Shown here: one piece after another, positions 33,488 to 42,702 of the stretch | How positions within the stretch are numbered: position 1 is the stretch's first letter | Layout of the letters: every line of letters starts with the position of its first letter | DNA from: Glandiceps talaboti | Taxonomy: Eukaryota; Hemichordata; Enteropneusta; Spengelidae | Assembly (NCBI RefSeq): GCF_964340395.1 | Contig: NC_135549.1 | Coordinates: 22,999,342-23,063,341 of the forward strand | DNA: 64,000 bases | Direction of reading: 5' to 3' | Notes under the pieces: generated by a model | Database searches by the model: none | Told to the model about the DNA's origin: nothing | Seen by the model: only the letters and a program-made list of their open reading frames with translations | Made by a program: the position numbers and the translations under genes

Positions 33488-33582
33488 TAGTCTGTAAGGT
33501 ATGCTGTGGCAGGGCGCCCTCACACATCGGTTTTCAGAGCAGGCCGGTGAGGGTGGAGCGACATGACGTACCTTACAGTCTA
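33488..33582. mobile_element. Palindromic MITE in the WASHC1 3' UTR region
   Basis: TAGTCTGTAAGGTA at the left and TACCTTACAGTCTA at the right are inverted ends, and the inner blocks GCCCTCAC / GTGAGGGT also pair. Possible target duplication: ACCATTGTG before, AACATTGTG five bases after. The TAGNCTG ends resemble the elements at 48961 and 56900. Confidence 0.5.
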
Positions 33583-33611
33583 ATTAGAACATTGTGAAAC
33601 CTAGTATTACT

Positions 33612-34300
33612 TTAATCAGCCCAATCATCCTCAGTAGCACTTTCGTGATCACTAGATTTCATTAGTACTGGTATCTTGGCAGCCATCTTATCCATAGCTG
33701 ACCCTCCACTTGATGGTGCACTCTTATCTTCACTTCCTCCCCCTCCCCCTCCAGCCCCCTTTGCTCCAGCAATACCCCTTCTTCTCATTTCCAGTTTCAT
33801 TGCTAGTGCACTCATTAAGTCACCACCGCCACCACTGGAAGCTTTTTCTTTCTTTTTCTTCTTTTCCAACTTTCTATCTTCAACACGCTTCAGCTGGGCT
33901 TTTTTAGCTCCGCCAGCATTCCTGATGGCGGCCAACAGATCGGCACGGCCTGACTCGGGCTTAGACACTTCTTGAGGGGCTCCCTGTACGGCAGCCTTCT
34001 TTGGAGGACCTGGATCTGTGTCTGTATCAGGGGGTGGTGGAGGAGGTGGGGGAGGAGGAGGTGGTGGTGCCGGGGGCCCATCACCTGGTGGAGGAGGTGG
34101 TGGTGGTGGTGGTGGTGGGGGAGGGGGTGGAGGTGCTCCTCCTGGAGGTGGAGGGGGTCCAGAATCCCCAGTAGCAGGAAGAGAAGTTGAGTTGGCCGTA
34201 TCAGAGACAACGTTTGGAAGGTCTGGCATATTACTTCCAGGTAGTGATGGTGCTATAGACGGCCCCAAGTCTGCACTGTATGCCAAATCATCAGCAACAT
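33612..34300 (-). CDS. WASHC1: WASHC1 coding exon 3 (poly-Pro, WH2-C-A)
   Basis: Residues 245-473 and the TAA stop. Two long uninterrupted proline runs (about 16 and 13) are followed by the Arp2/3-activating WH2, connector and acidic modules and a poly-Gly stretch. Acceptor attcacag. Confidence 0.96.
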
Positions 34301-36811
34301 CTGTGAATGGAAGAAATGATGTAAATATAAATACAAAAACATACAAATGGCTCATTTGATTTATTTTGATATCGCTTATGATGAAACCTACATATACATC
34401 AACACATACAGGAACGTGGTGATCCTTCATGTCTCTACTGTATAAAAAATAGTTGACCTCTGAAAAATGAGGTCAAGTTTCCCATATTCAAATTGTGTTG
34501 TGAATTGGAAGTACTGCCATGGTTTTGTGATGTAACCTGTGAGTGAATACATTATGAGAGAGATTACACTGAGCTTACGTGTATGAAATGACAATGACAA
34601 CTGGCATCTCATCTGCGTCTCATTCTCATTATGGTAAAAATGATTAAGCAACACTTTCGAGACACACGATTTAAATAACTATTTTCAACTGACTTATTTG
34701 GCAAATTTAGTATGGACCCAATTCTACATCATGAATCCCCTCTTCCAAAGTAAAACAAAGTAAATCAAACTGAGAAATAAACATGAAAAGGCACGAACAA
34801 TTGGCAGTCCCACAGACTAGCCTGGTCACCAAAATTTGCACCTGCTTCTTGAATGCAATGCATGTTGTGTGTCCTCTCAGATATTGCAAAAGAATTGATA
34901 GAATGTTGAAATTTTGTGTTTTATAACATCAAAATATGCTCCCACATTCACTTATGAGAAACTTAGTTTGTTGTGAAAAGAGGCTCACTGATGAGAATCA
35001 AACATCTCATATCTGCAAGTTTTGATGATGCGCAGCACAAATTGATGACGTTGTCTCATTCTCGTAAGCTCTGCGTAATTTTTCTATTAAAGTTTATATG
35101 TTGTGCTACGTTTGTAAAGTAATTTGAAGTGTTTTGTGACAGTATTGTCAAATGATGTGATGTTACAGAAAGTCTTGTCGTATTCTCATTAAACTTACAT
35201 TTTTTGATCATGTTTCAAAAACACCATGCCATCATAAATTACAATGATGTGTATTGAAAATTTCACAGTATTCATGAATATTCAAAATACTGTATATTTC
35301 TCTTACAACATTCTACCACCAGAGGGCAGTGTTTTTTTAAAAGGCATATTCCTTCAAAGAGCAGCATATTTATTACCTGGTAAATCTGGCAACGAGATAG
35401 GCACATCGATTTCAGGTACATTGCCTAGATTGGGTACGTAAAAGAAATTCTCTGCTATAGCTCTCTCTAATTGTTCTCTCTGAGTGATTGACTGGGGTGC
35501 CACACCCATCTCTTGGTTGGCCTCTTCATCTAACGTGTTCCTGGTCTTTGTGACGGCACCTAATGGATCCAACATCACATACTTCTTGTATCTAGGGAAT
35601 AATAATGGGAATAGGTATATATTATGGACCTTGAAATGATGTAACTATGACTGCAATAATTATAACAAACATTATAAGATAAATGTCCTGCAATATATAT
35701 AGTAAATAAAGGCAATGTCCAATGATACCAATCTTGGATTACAATGATAGCCCTATTTTCAAGCCAGCTGACCCTAACACCAACCCTCTTGCTTAATTAC
35801 ATATTTATATATAGTCAATGAAGTGACTCCACTCATCATTGTTCTTGCCCTTATATGGTGACTGCTGCAAATAAAGAAGTTAAATATTTCATATTTCTGC
35901 AGAAAATAGGCTATCAGCAAACTATGATAACACACTAAAACTTCTGTTCTTTCACGTAGTCAATTTACAAGTGGGCGATAGTGGTGTCTAGCTTTAAATG
36001 TAGATAATCGCCCTGTAATCAAGAAAGTGTACACACTGAACGAGGTGACAATCTCATTGAGTTATTGTCACTATTCTTGAGTACATGGCCGGGTTAAATG
36101 TGTGGTCACTTGAGAAACACTTTCATCTTGCTACCAAAGATGCCACCCTTCTGAAGAGTAATTACCCTAATGTCTGTTGTTAGCTTATTGTCAACATGTT
36201 TCAACAATAGTTTTAGTTTGTATCTATCTTAGTTTGCCTATACCTTGGTTTCCATAGTAGTAGTACCAGGGGTAGTATCAATTTCAAACTTACGGATTTT
36301 CAGTAGTATTAAAGAGGAGAAGTGAGCTGATAGATGTGACATTCTTTGGTAAGCTACCTAACCCTTCCCCAGCATCATCTTGGCTCTTCTTCCTCAAGTT
36401 CAAGTGTACGTTGTAGAACTGCATTTTCTCTCTCAATGTTCTGTCATCTGCTGGCTGATGTTTAGATTGCATGTGTCTATTGTAATGTTTCAATTCTTTC
36501 AAGTTTTTCAAGTCTTTGAAAACGGATTCGTACATATCCACGGAATCGGCAGACGGGTACTTTGCACTGGAAAACACTTTGGTTGCTTTACGACTGCCTT
36601 TAATTTTTTCCACCTTGGCATGTGCTACATTTACCCTGTCATTCAGAGACTCTAACTTTGTCCGGTTTTCTGACACCCTACTACTGATCCTGTTGAATAT
36701 ATCGCTGGAAATTTTCTCAAGGTATTCCAGGGCATCAGCGACTTGGTGGATGGTTTCTTCCCTTCTTAGATCCGGTTGTATTAGTGGAACGTGGTATGTC
36801 TCTTGCGGCAT
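33612..36811 (-). CDS. WASHC1: WASHC1 (WASH complex subunit 1), complete coding sequence, 473 aa
   Basis: Nucleation-promoting factor that activates Arp2/3 on endosomes within the pentameric WASH complex, for retromer-linked cargo sorting. Coding exons 36294-36811, 35377-35591 and 33612-34300 join in frame to TAA. The N-terminal WASH homology region (about 1-165) includes YHVPLIQPDLRREE and KATKVFSSAKYP. The middle carries LLLFNTTENPYKKYV, NFFYVPNLGNVPEIDVP and LAYSADLGPSIAPSLPG. Proline runs lie at about 293-335, WH2 at 363-384 (RADLLAAIRNAGGAKKAQLK), the connector at 403-421 (GGDLMSALAMKLEMRRRGI) and the acidic tail at 464-473 ending EDDWAD. Length is close to human (about 465). Start ATG at 36811 has context CCACCATG; the upstream GTG is not needed. 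Confidence 0.96.
35377..35591 (-). CDS. WASHC1: WASHC1 coding exon 2
   Basis: Residues 173-244: YKKYVMLDPLGAVTKTRNTL, SITQREQLERAIAENFFYVP, VPEIDVPISLPDLP. Acceptor attccctag, donor CAG|gtaata, phase 1. Confidence 0.95.
36294..36811 (-). CDS. WASHC1: WASHC1 coding exon 1 (WASH homology domain)
   Basis: Residues 1-172 plus two bases. It starts MPQETYHVPLIQPDLRREET and ends SSLLLFNTTEN. Donor TCC|gtaagt, phase 2. Confidence 0.96.
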
Positions 36812-37025
36812 GGTGGTTGTTTTTTGTATCACGTCACCTTGAAGAAGTACTAGCTAGCTTTCTAGATGTCAATGACCTCCACTTGCAAAGTATATGTATA
36901 GACTCCTCTTGTCACATCTGTGGAGGAATCAATAACAAAACAAATAATAATAAATTGTATCAACAAAACTAACATATATACCACCATATTGCATGGAACA
37001 CTGTTCTCTCCTGTGAGACACTTAT

Positions 37026-37170
37026 ACTTATATGAATATGTATGTATATATGTATGTGTATATATATAATATATATGTGTGTGTGTGTGTGTGTGTGCAC
37101 TCGCATGTGTGCATGCGTGAATGCGTGCGTGCGTGCGTATGTGCGTGTGTGTGTATCTATCTATCTATAC
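37026..37170 (+). repeat. Mixed (TATG)/(TG)/(CGTG)/(TATC) microsatellite
   Basis: Short alternating purine-pyrimidine blocks, with a (TG)n core at 37075-37098 and CGTG units at 37122-37150, a potential Z-DNA former. In the spacer upstream of WASHC1. Confidence 0.85.
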
Positions 37171-37332
37171 ATATAATTTCTTACTTCTCTAAGAGTACAT
37201 TTTTGTATCTTCATGACATCAAGTCAGTTAGGATTTTGACATCATAAAATATTCTAGTAGAACATTGTAGCACAAATGACAAGTTAATTCTTTAGAAAAG
37301 ATTTACTGTCCTACCTATCACCCCATCCTGCC

Positions 37333-37562
37333 CACAGGGACACATATTATTGCTTTAGATTGTTGTTTTCCCAAGGAAAACATCACATGAATCCTGCTAC
37401 TACAAAGGTATCAATGTACGTTCTATACAAGAAGATATACTGTTCTTTCCAAATGGTAGGGGGGGGGGGGATATCTTCAAGTCAAAACATTGTTATACAT
37501 GTATTTATTAGTCTGTGCAGACAAAGAAAACAACAATCTAAGAAATACTACAGGCCCCTATG
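37333..37562. mobile_element. hAT-type MITE, copy 2 (230 bp, intact 8-bp TSD)
   Basis: Begins CACAGGGACACATATTATTG and ends GGCCCCTATG, flanked by direct repeats ATCCTGCC (37325-37332, 37563-37570). Internal sequence (AACAACAATCTAAGAAATAC, GAATCCTGCTACTACAAA) matches copies 1 and 3. An internal poly-G run is present at about 37458. Confidence 0.75.
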
Positions 37563-38141
37563 ATCCTGCCACCCTGACACTGTAAAGGTGTCAATTGACT
37601 ATTTGTCACATGACAGTGTGCATGGTAGGGTGACTCAAAATCGTCCTGTAAAATGTATAAATATAACATTACGGATGCATTAATTTCACACTATTACATC
37701 CATGATACACGTACATGTTTACAAATGTGTCTGAGTGATAACAATTATCATGTAAATTGTAATTACTAATGATAATAATGGTAGCACTACTATTTAGTAT
37801 TCTGCAACTGAAAACTTGATGGTATTCTCTATATAGTGCAGTGCTTACTTCTAGTATCATGACGTTCACTTTCATATACACATCATAGTGCCAGAACTTG
37901 ACTTTGTAATTGGGGGCGTATCTTTTGTATTTACATATAATTATAACGTTGTACCGTACACTGGGTGTTAAACACCCACTTCCGTAATACCATATACCCT
38001 CGGTTGCAGTGACACGGCAAGACAAACATAAAATCAGTGGCCGGCAAGGATGTCATTACTTGTTGCTAGACGGTGTCTTCCTTCACTTCATTACTTAAAA
38101 TGTCTAAACCCACGACACAAAGGTAACATCTTCGCACTCAC

Positions 38142-38230
38142 CTGTGTTTATTTTGAGTGACACTACAGTGGCTTCGACACTGTTGTCGTTTCGACTTTCC
38201 CTGAATCCGACGAACAGACGTGGTCGAGTC
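38142..38230 (-). promoter_or_regulatory. WASHC1: Probable WASHC1 non-coding first exon and promoter
   Basis: On the minus strand a strong donor CACAG|gtgagt sits at 38142/38141, after CpG-containing sequence (GACCACGTCTGTTCGTCGG). A pyrimidine-rich acceptor (tacttcttcaag) lies at about 36842-36853, just before the WASHC1 start codon. I infer a 5' UTR intron of about 1.3 kb. The exon's upstream edge is a guess. Confidence 0.35.
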
Positions 38231-39149
38231 AGGTGACTTTCAAGTGTTTATGAGTTGATGAGTTGATGGCGCTGTTCATTGTGCGGTCTGGTCCACTGCA
38301 ACCACCGATCGCGGTGACATGTCGCGGCAACTTGGTATGAATTCCATAATGAAAAGATATAAAGAGGGAGGGTAGATTCTCAGCGATCATAGTGGACATG
38401 GAGATGAAAGCCAATAAAAATAACACGTAACAACGCCATAAATGTTAATTATCTGATGTCATATTTTGTTAATGTGCCATGGTATGACGACTTGTGATTC
38501 GACCCAAGTAGTGCCTGCCTATTAGTTCAATATTTCCAGTTACATGTAAACGTTTTCTTACTTGTTGTTTCATAAAAATTAAGCGATATAAAATAGCGAT
38601 ATACATTGCACTTGTTTATTTTTTTTTCAAGACAAACAGAATGGATCGATGAGACGGGGGGGGGGGGGTGAAAAGCACAACAGAAAGTACCTTCGGTGGA
38701 ATCAACTGTTTTACCTCGAAATTTGAAGAAACAATGATAGAAAAAACATATTCATAATATAATAGTACGTGTGATATAGACGTGTTACAAAAAGCTTTCG
38801 TCACATGACTCTTTACAGTCAATTCAATATTTTTTATTGATCTATCCGTAGCAACATTATTTACCATGAACCATGAACCATGGTACGTCTTTTATATGTG
38901 TTTTATAAACATTTTATACACTGATACGTAAACAAATATTTCACAAATAAAACCACGTCTCCCCCAATTATTATATATATATATATATATACTATTTATA
39001 ATTTACTCTGTTTAGTAAGTTTCTTTAATTGTTAATACTGTCATTTAGAAAAAAAAGAGAAAAAGTCAGATACTACACGGTAGACATACTATACGGGTAA
39101 TATCGGGTAGATGTGGTCACTCCCGGTGTTTTATTGTATTGTATGTTAT

Positions 39150-39957
39150 ATATTCATTCATTCATTCATTCATTCATTCATTCATTCATTCATTCATTCA
39201 TTCATTCATTCATTCATTCATTCATTCATTCATTCATTCATTCATTCATTTATTCATTCATTCATTCATTCATTCATTCATTCGTTCGTTCGTTCGTTCG
39301 TTCGTTCGTTCGTTCGTTCGTTCGTTCGTTCATTCAATCATTCATTCACTCACTCACTCACTCACTCACTCACTCACTCACTCACTCACTCATTCATCCA
39401 CCCACCCACCCACCCATCCATCCATCCATCCAGCCATCCATCCATCCATCCAGCCATCCATCCATCCATCCATCCATCCATCCATCCATCCATCCATCCA
39501 TCCATCAATCCGTTGGTTCGTTCGTTCGTTCATTCAATCATTCATTCATTCAATTCATTCATTCATCCATCCATCCATCCACTCACCCATCCACCCATCC
39601 ATCTATCTCCATCCACCCATCCATCCGTTCGTTCGTTCGTTAATTAATTAATTCATTCATTCATTCGTTCGTTCGTTCGTTCGTTCGTTCGTTCATTCAT
39701 TCATTCATTCATTCATTCATTCATTCATTCATTCATTCATACGTTCGTTCGTTCGTCCGTCCGTCCTTCCGTCCATCCATCCATCCATCCATCCATCCAT
39801 CCATCCATCCATCCATCCATCCATCCATTCATTCATTCATTCAGTCGTTCGTTCGTTCGTTCGTTCGTTCGTTCGTTCGTTCATTCATTCATTCATTCAT
39901 TCATTCATTCATTCATTCATTCATTCATTCATTCATTCATTCATTCATTCATTCACT
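39150..39957 (+). repeat. Mosaic tetranucleotide satellite (ATTC/GTTC/ACTC/ACCC/ATCC), about 800 bp
   Basis: Homogeneous blocks of one 4-mer give way to blocks of another differing by a single base: (ATTC)n, (GTTC)n, ATTC, (ACTC)n, ACCC, (ATCC)n, GTTC, ATTC, ATCC, GTTC, TTAA, ATTC, GTTC, ATTC, GTTC/GTCC, ATCC, ATTC, GTTC, ATTC. Open frames here (Phe-Ile-His-Ser repeats) are artefacts. Confidence 0.95.
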
Positions 39958-40399
39958 CATATCTAAACCATTCATTCATGTAATGTTTCAACACTAGAAG
40001 TAATGTAAAAGTGTAATGATGTGATAAAAAAAACACGCTAAATGTGCATCTACCCAGAGTTCCATGAGAAAAACAAAAGTTATAAATGTCAAACTTCGTC
40101 AGTCGCGTTACAATGTCGAGTGTACTGTTGAACCTTTTGTACATATACAAAACACGAGTGTTTGCATAAACTGAAAGTACAATAAAGTAAAACGTTACAT
40201 GTATAAAGACGTTGTCAAATTACAATTACAGGTAACGAGTAATTCGAAAATGTAAATGTAGGCCTACTCTTGAATACCAATTATTTTTTTAATGTCGATG
40301 TTTGGGAACTTTTGACGGCTCGTAAAATAAATATCGATTACTGTCTGTATAATAAAACATTTATCGGTGTTGGGACACATAATTAGTATGGGTCAATTT

Positions 40400-40632
<233 letters not shown>

Positions 40633-41114
40633 AACAAAGAGACAGAGTGAGGGGAGAGAGATGGTGAGGCGGGCGCTGGGGAGGAGGTAGGGGAGGAATT
40701 GTTTGGATATTGAGGAGTGTGATAAGGAGAACAGTCTGTAATAAACTCTACAAAATAAGGAATCAGAATCCTGACCATGATCAGTGATGTGGATAACTTT
40801 TGAAAAGCAGAAAAGAGTTTATAGTTTTGTTTACCGATTTCAGCACTCATTAACACAACATTCAAAACTTTAAATGGATATGTTTTGAAAAGAGGTAAGG
40901 CGGTTTACATAACACTAACAGCAAAACAATGCAGATGAACCAAACTATTGTTTAGTGCGATACGGAAGAATCAATGAAGTATGCTCATTCACTAAATCAA
41001 TGAAAGGTATTAACTTCTTTAATTGTAAAGTGAGTAGAGATTTAAAGAAATTCTAGTAAGCTCAACCCACTATGACGACCAAACGATTATTCTTTGTTGT
41101 CACGTTTGTCCACT

Positions 41115-41282
41115 GTATGTATGTATGTATGTATGTATGTATGTATGTATGTATGTATGTATGTATGTATGTATGTATGTATGTATGTATGTATGTATGT
41201 ATGTATGTATGTATGTATGTATGTATGTATGTATGTATGTGTGTGTGTGTGTGTGTGTGTGCGTGCGTCTGTCTGTCTGTCT
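41115..41282 (+). repeat. (ATGT)n-(GT)n-(CTGT)n compound microsatellite
   Basis: About 31 ATGT units, then GT and CTGT units. Non-coding. Confidence 0.95.
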
Positions 41283-41418
41283 AAAATGAGTTTATAAATA
41301 AATATTATATAACTCGTCATCGTTTCATGTTATATTCGACGAAAATAGTTTTATTACTTCTGCAGTTTTGTGCTAATACTAATAGTCGCCTACATCATAA
41401 GTGTCCAACCAGAATAGA

Positions 41419-41500
41419 AGTCCTGCTTGCATACGGAGTAAGTCGTCCCTTGAGGGTCATGTCAGTAATCTAGACCCGTTAATCGTATGCAAGCAGGACT
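41419..41500. mobile_element. 82-bp Mutator-like mini-MITE with 11-bp TSD
   Basis: Inverted ends AGTCCTGCTTGCATACG and CGTATGCAAGCAGGACT (perfect, 17 bp). It is flanked by identical direct repeats ACCAGAATAGA (41408-41418 and 41501-41511). 9-11 bp duplications point to Mutator-like elements. The right terminus recurs at 55971-55986. Confidence 0.7.
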
Positions 41501-41696
41501 ACCAGAATAGATGTTGCGAATATTTTAATCTAATTTTCCGCGCAAAATAAACATTAAAGCTTATGCCACCATACACCGCAGAAATACACCGTTTACATGT
41601 ACCAGCAAGCTGAAGTGTATATTTGTTTTGACCCCATTTATCCAGAAGAGAACGGAAATATTGTTTGCATATCTGTTTTTCTTGAGTCACTAGCTA

Positions 41697-41780
41697 CCTT
41701 GATAATTTATTCTACGGCACTTTGTATTTCCGACTTGTAGTCAGGAATATACAAAAGTGCCGTAGAATAAATTATCAAAG
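41697..41780. repeat. Near-perfect hairpin upstream of the IQSEC-like gene
   Basis: Left arm CTTGATAATTTATTCTACGG continuing CACTTTGTATTTCC, and its inverse on the right, with one extra base and a loop of about 12 bases. Probably a palindromic MITE; no target duplication seen. Confidence 0.6.
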
Positions 41781-42054
41781 TTTCCAAACAAGATAAAAAG
41801 AAAGGTGGCTGAGGGCGTTGTTTTGAATCCGCCAAGTGTCGCATAATTTGCAATATGGCGTTCAAAACTTCTCGCGTTTCACCTGCATCAATGTAATTCG
41901 ACAGTAGTGGTCGGTCTTGGTGTATATTGACCTCGATTAAGTGGTGAAATAACTCGGGGAAATAATATGCTGTTATTTCAGAGCAATGGAATTATGATCT
42001 GATTTTCATCCTGTGCGCCAGGTACCCCTAGGGAATCGTGAACAAACTTAGGTG

Positions 42055-42134
42055 CAAAATGGCGGTTTGAGTGGACATTGGTGTAATGTAGTGGTTCCAA
42101 AACTATTCACTCGTTTTCGGCCAAAAGATGGCGG
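42055..42134 (+). promoter_or_regulatory. YY1-like motifs at the IQSEC-like start
   Basis: CAAAATGGCGG at 42055 and AAGATGGCGG at 42125-42134, the second overlapping the start codon and matching the YY1 core. The pattern parallels the starts of KDM5 and CCDC77. Confidence 0.45.
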
Positions 42135-42205
42135 AAATTCCCCTTGACAAGTCGGCCAAGGGCTTTACTTTGCTGTGTGACCTCAGGGACATTATTAAAG
42201 ATCAG
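42128..42205 (+). CDS. IQSEC-like exon 1
   Basis: MAEIPLDKSAKGFTLLCDLR then DIIKDQ; donor CAG|gtaaga, phase 0. The ATG lies in a GC-richer stretch with ATGGCG motifs. Confidence 0.75.
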
Positions 42206-42702
42206 GTAAGAAAGTTTTGAATTGACGGGAAGTGATTTATTTGACCTGTGTAGATGGTTCGCTATCGTATGACAATGTTTTCAAACTTACGTGATTGACA
42301 CGATCAGAAAGGCCCGGAAACTAGGGTCCTGCACTGCATTGGACATCGCATACCATTACTTTAAACAGGGAAGCTTCGTGATGAAATAAAATGCATTACT
42401 TTTCAATCCGCGAAATATCAGTTTGACACATTCGTTTATCCTTATTTTTACTGTAACTCTTCTCCTAGCATTATATCTTTTGATAATAATTTTATTTTAT
42501 TTTTGTTAATCGGTAATTTGCAGGACAGGCAAATAAAGTCCCAAGCTTTCCAAATCGAACTTCTAGAGGAACAAGTTCTGAAATATAAACGCGAACGGGA
42601 TTTACTTAAAGAAAACTTAGAAGAGTTGACCACAAAATTGTTGGAACGAAACGTGACGGAGACTGATGGAGAAACGCAGCAGACCGATATTCCGTTACAG
42701 AG
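42128..42702 (+). CDS. Probable IQSEC (BRAG) Arf-GEF N-terminus, first two coding exons; gene runs past window end
   Basis: ATG at 42128 in AAGATGGCGG opens exon 42128-42205 (26 codons), joining 42524-42702 in frame and giving 85 residues with a phase-2 end. A single coiled coil spans about residues 15-75 (CDLRDIIKDQDRQIKSQAFQ, IELLEEQVLKYKRERDLL). Aligned without gaps to the human IQSEC2 N-terminal coiled coil, as I remember it, about 14 of 42 positions agree (II..Q......Q...IE.LE.Q). IQSEC genes lie beside KDM5A and KDM5C in vertebrates, which supports the call. IQSEC proteins activate Arf GTPases in endocytosis and at synapses. The IQ, Sec7 and PH parts are not in the window, so another coiled-coil protein remains possible. 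Confidence 0.55.
42524..42702 (+). CDS. IQSEC-like exon 2
   Basis: Continues DRQIKSQAFQIELLEEQVLK to TQQTDIPLQ plus two bases. Acceptor aatttgcag, donor CAGAG|gtaaat, phase 2. Confidence 0.8.

Larger units (their letters stand above)
28322..33611. other. Convergent intergenic region with 3' UTRs of CCDC77 and WASHC1
   Basis: No protein gene recognised. It holds a poly-C run just after the CCDC77 stop, a pair of related repeats (30343-30600 and 30735-30950), a (CATA)n tract (31366-31575), an inverted-repeat element (32497-32677) and a palindromic element (33488-33582). The short open frames are AT-rich and unconvincing. Confidence 0.65.

Noticed and set aside
33676-34359. Plus-strand poly-Gly and poly-Trp frames
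   Set aside because: Antisense of the WASHC1 poly-proline and glycine coding region.
36812-36832. Upstream in-frame extension of WASHC1
   Set aside because: It begins at GTG; the next codon ATG at 36811 has an excellent CCACCATG context.
39111-39651. Long open frames of Phe-Ile-His-Ser repeats
   Set aside because: Translations of the tetranucleotide satellite, open in all three forward frames; no codon bias or splice context.
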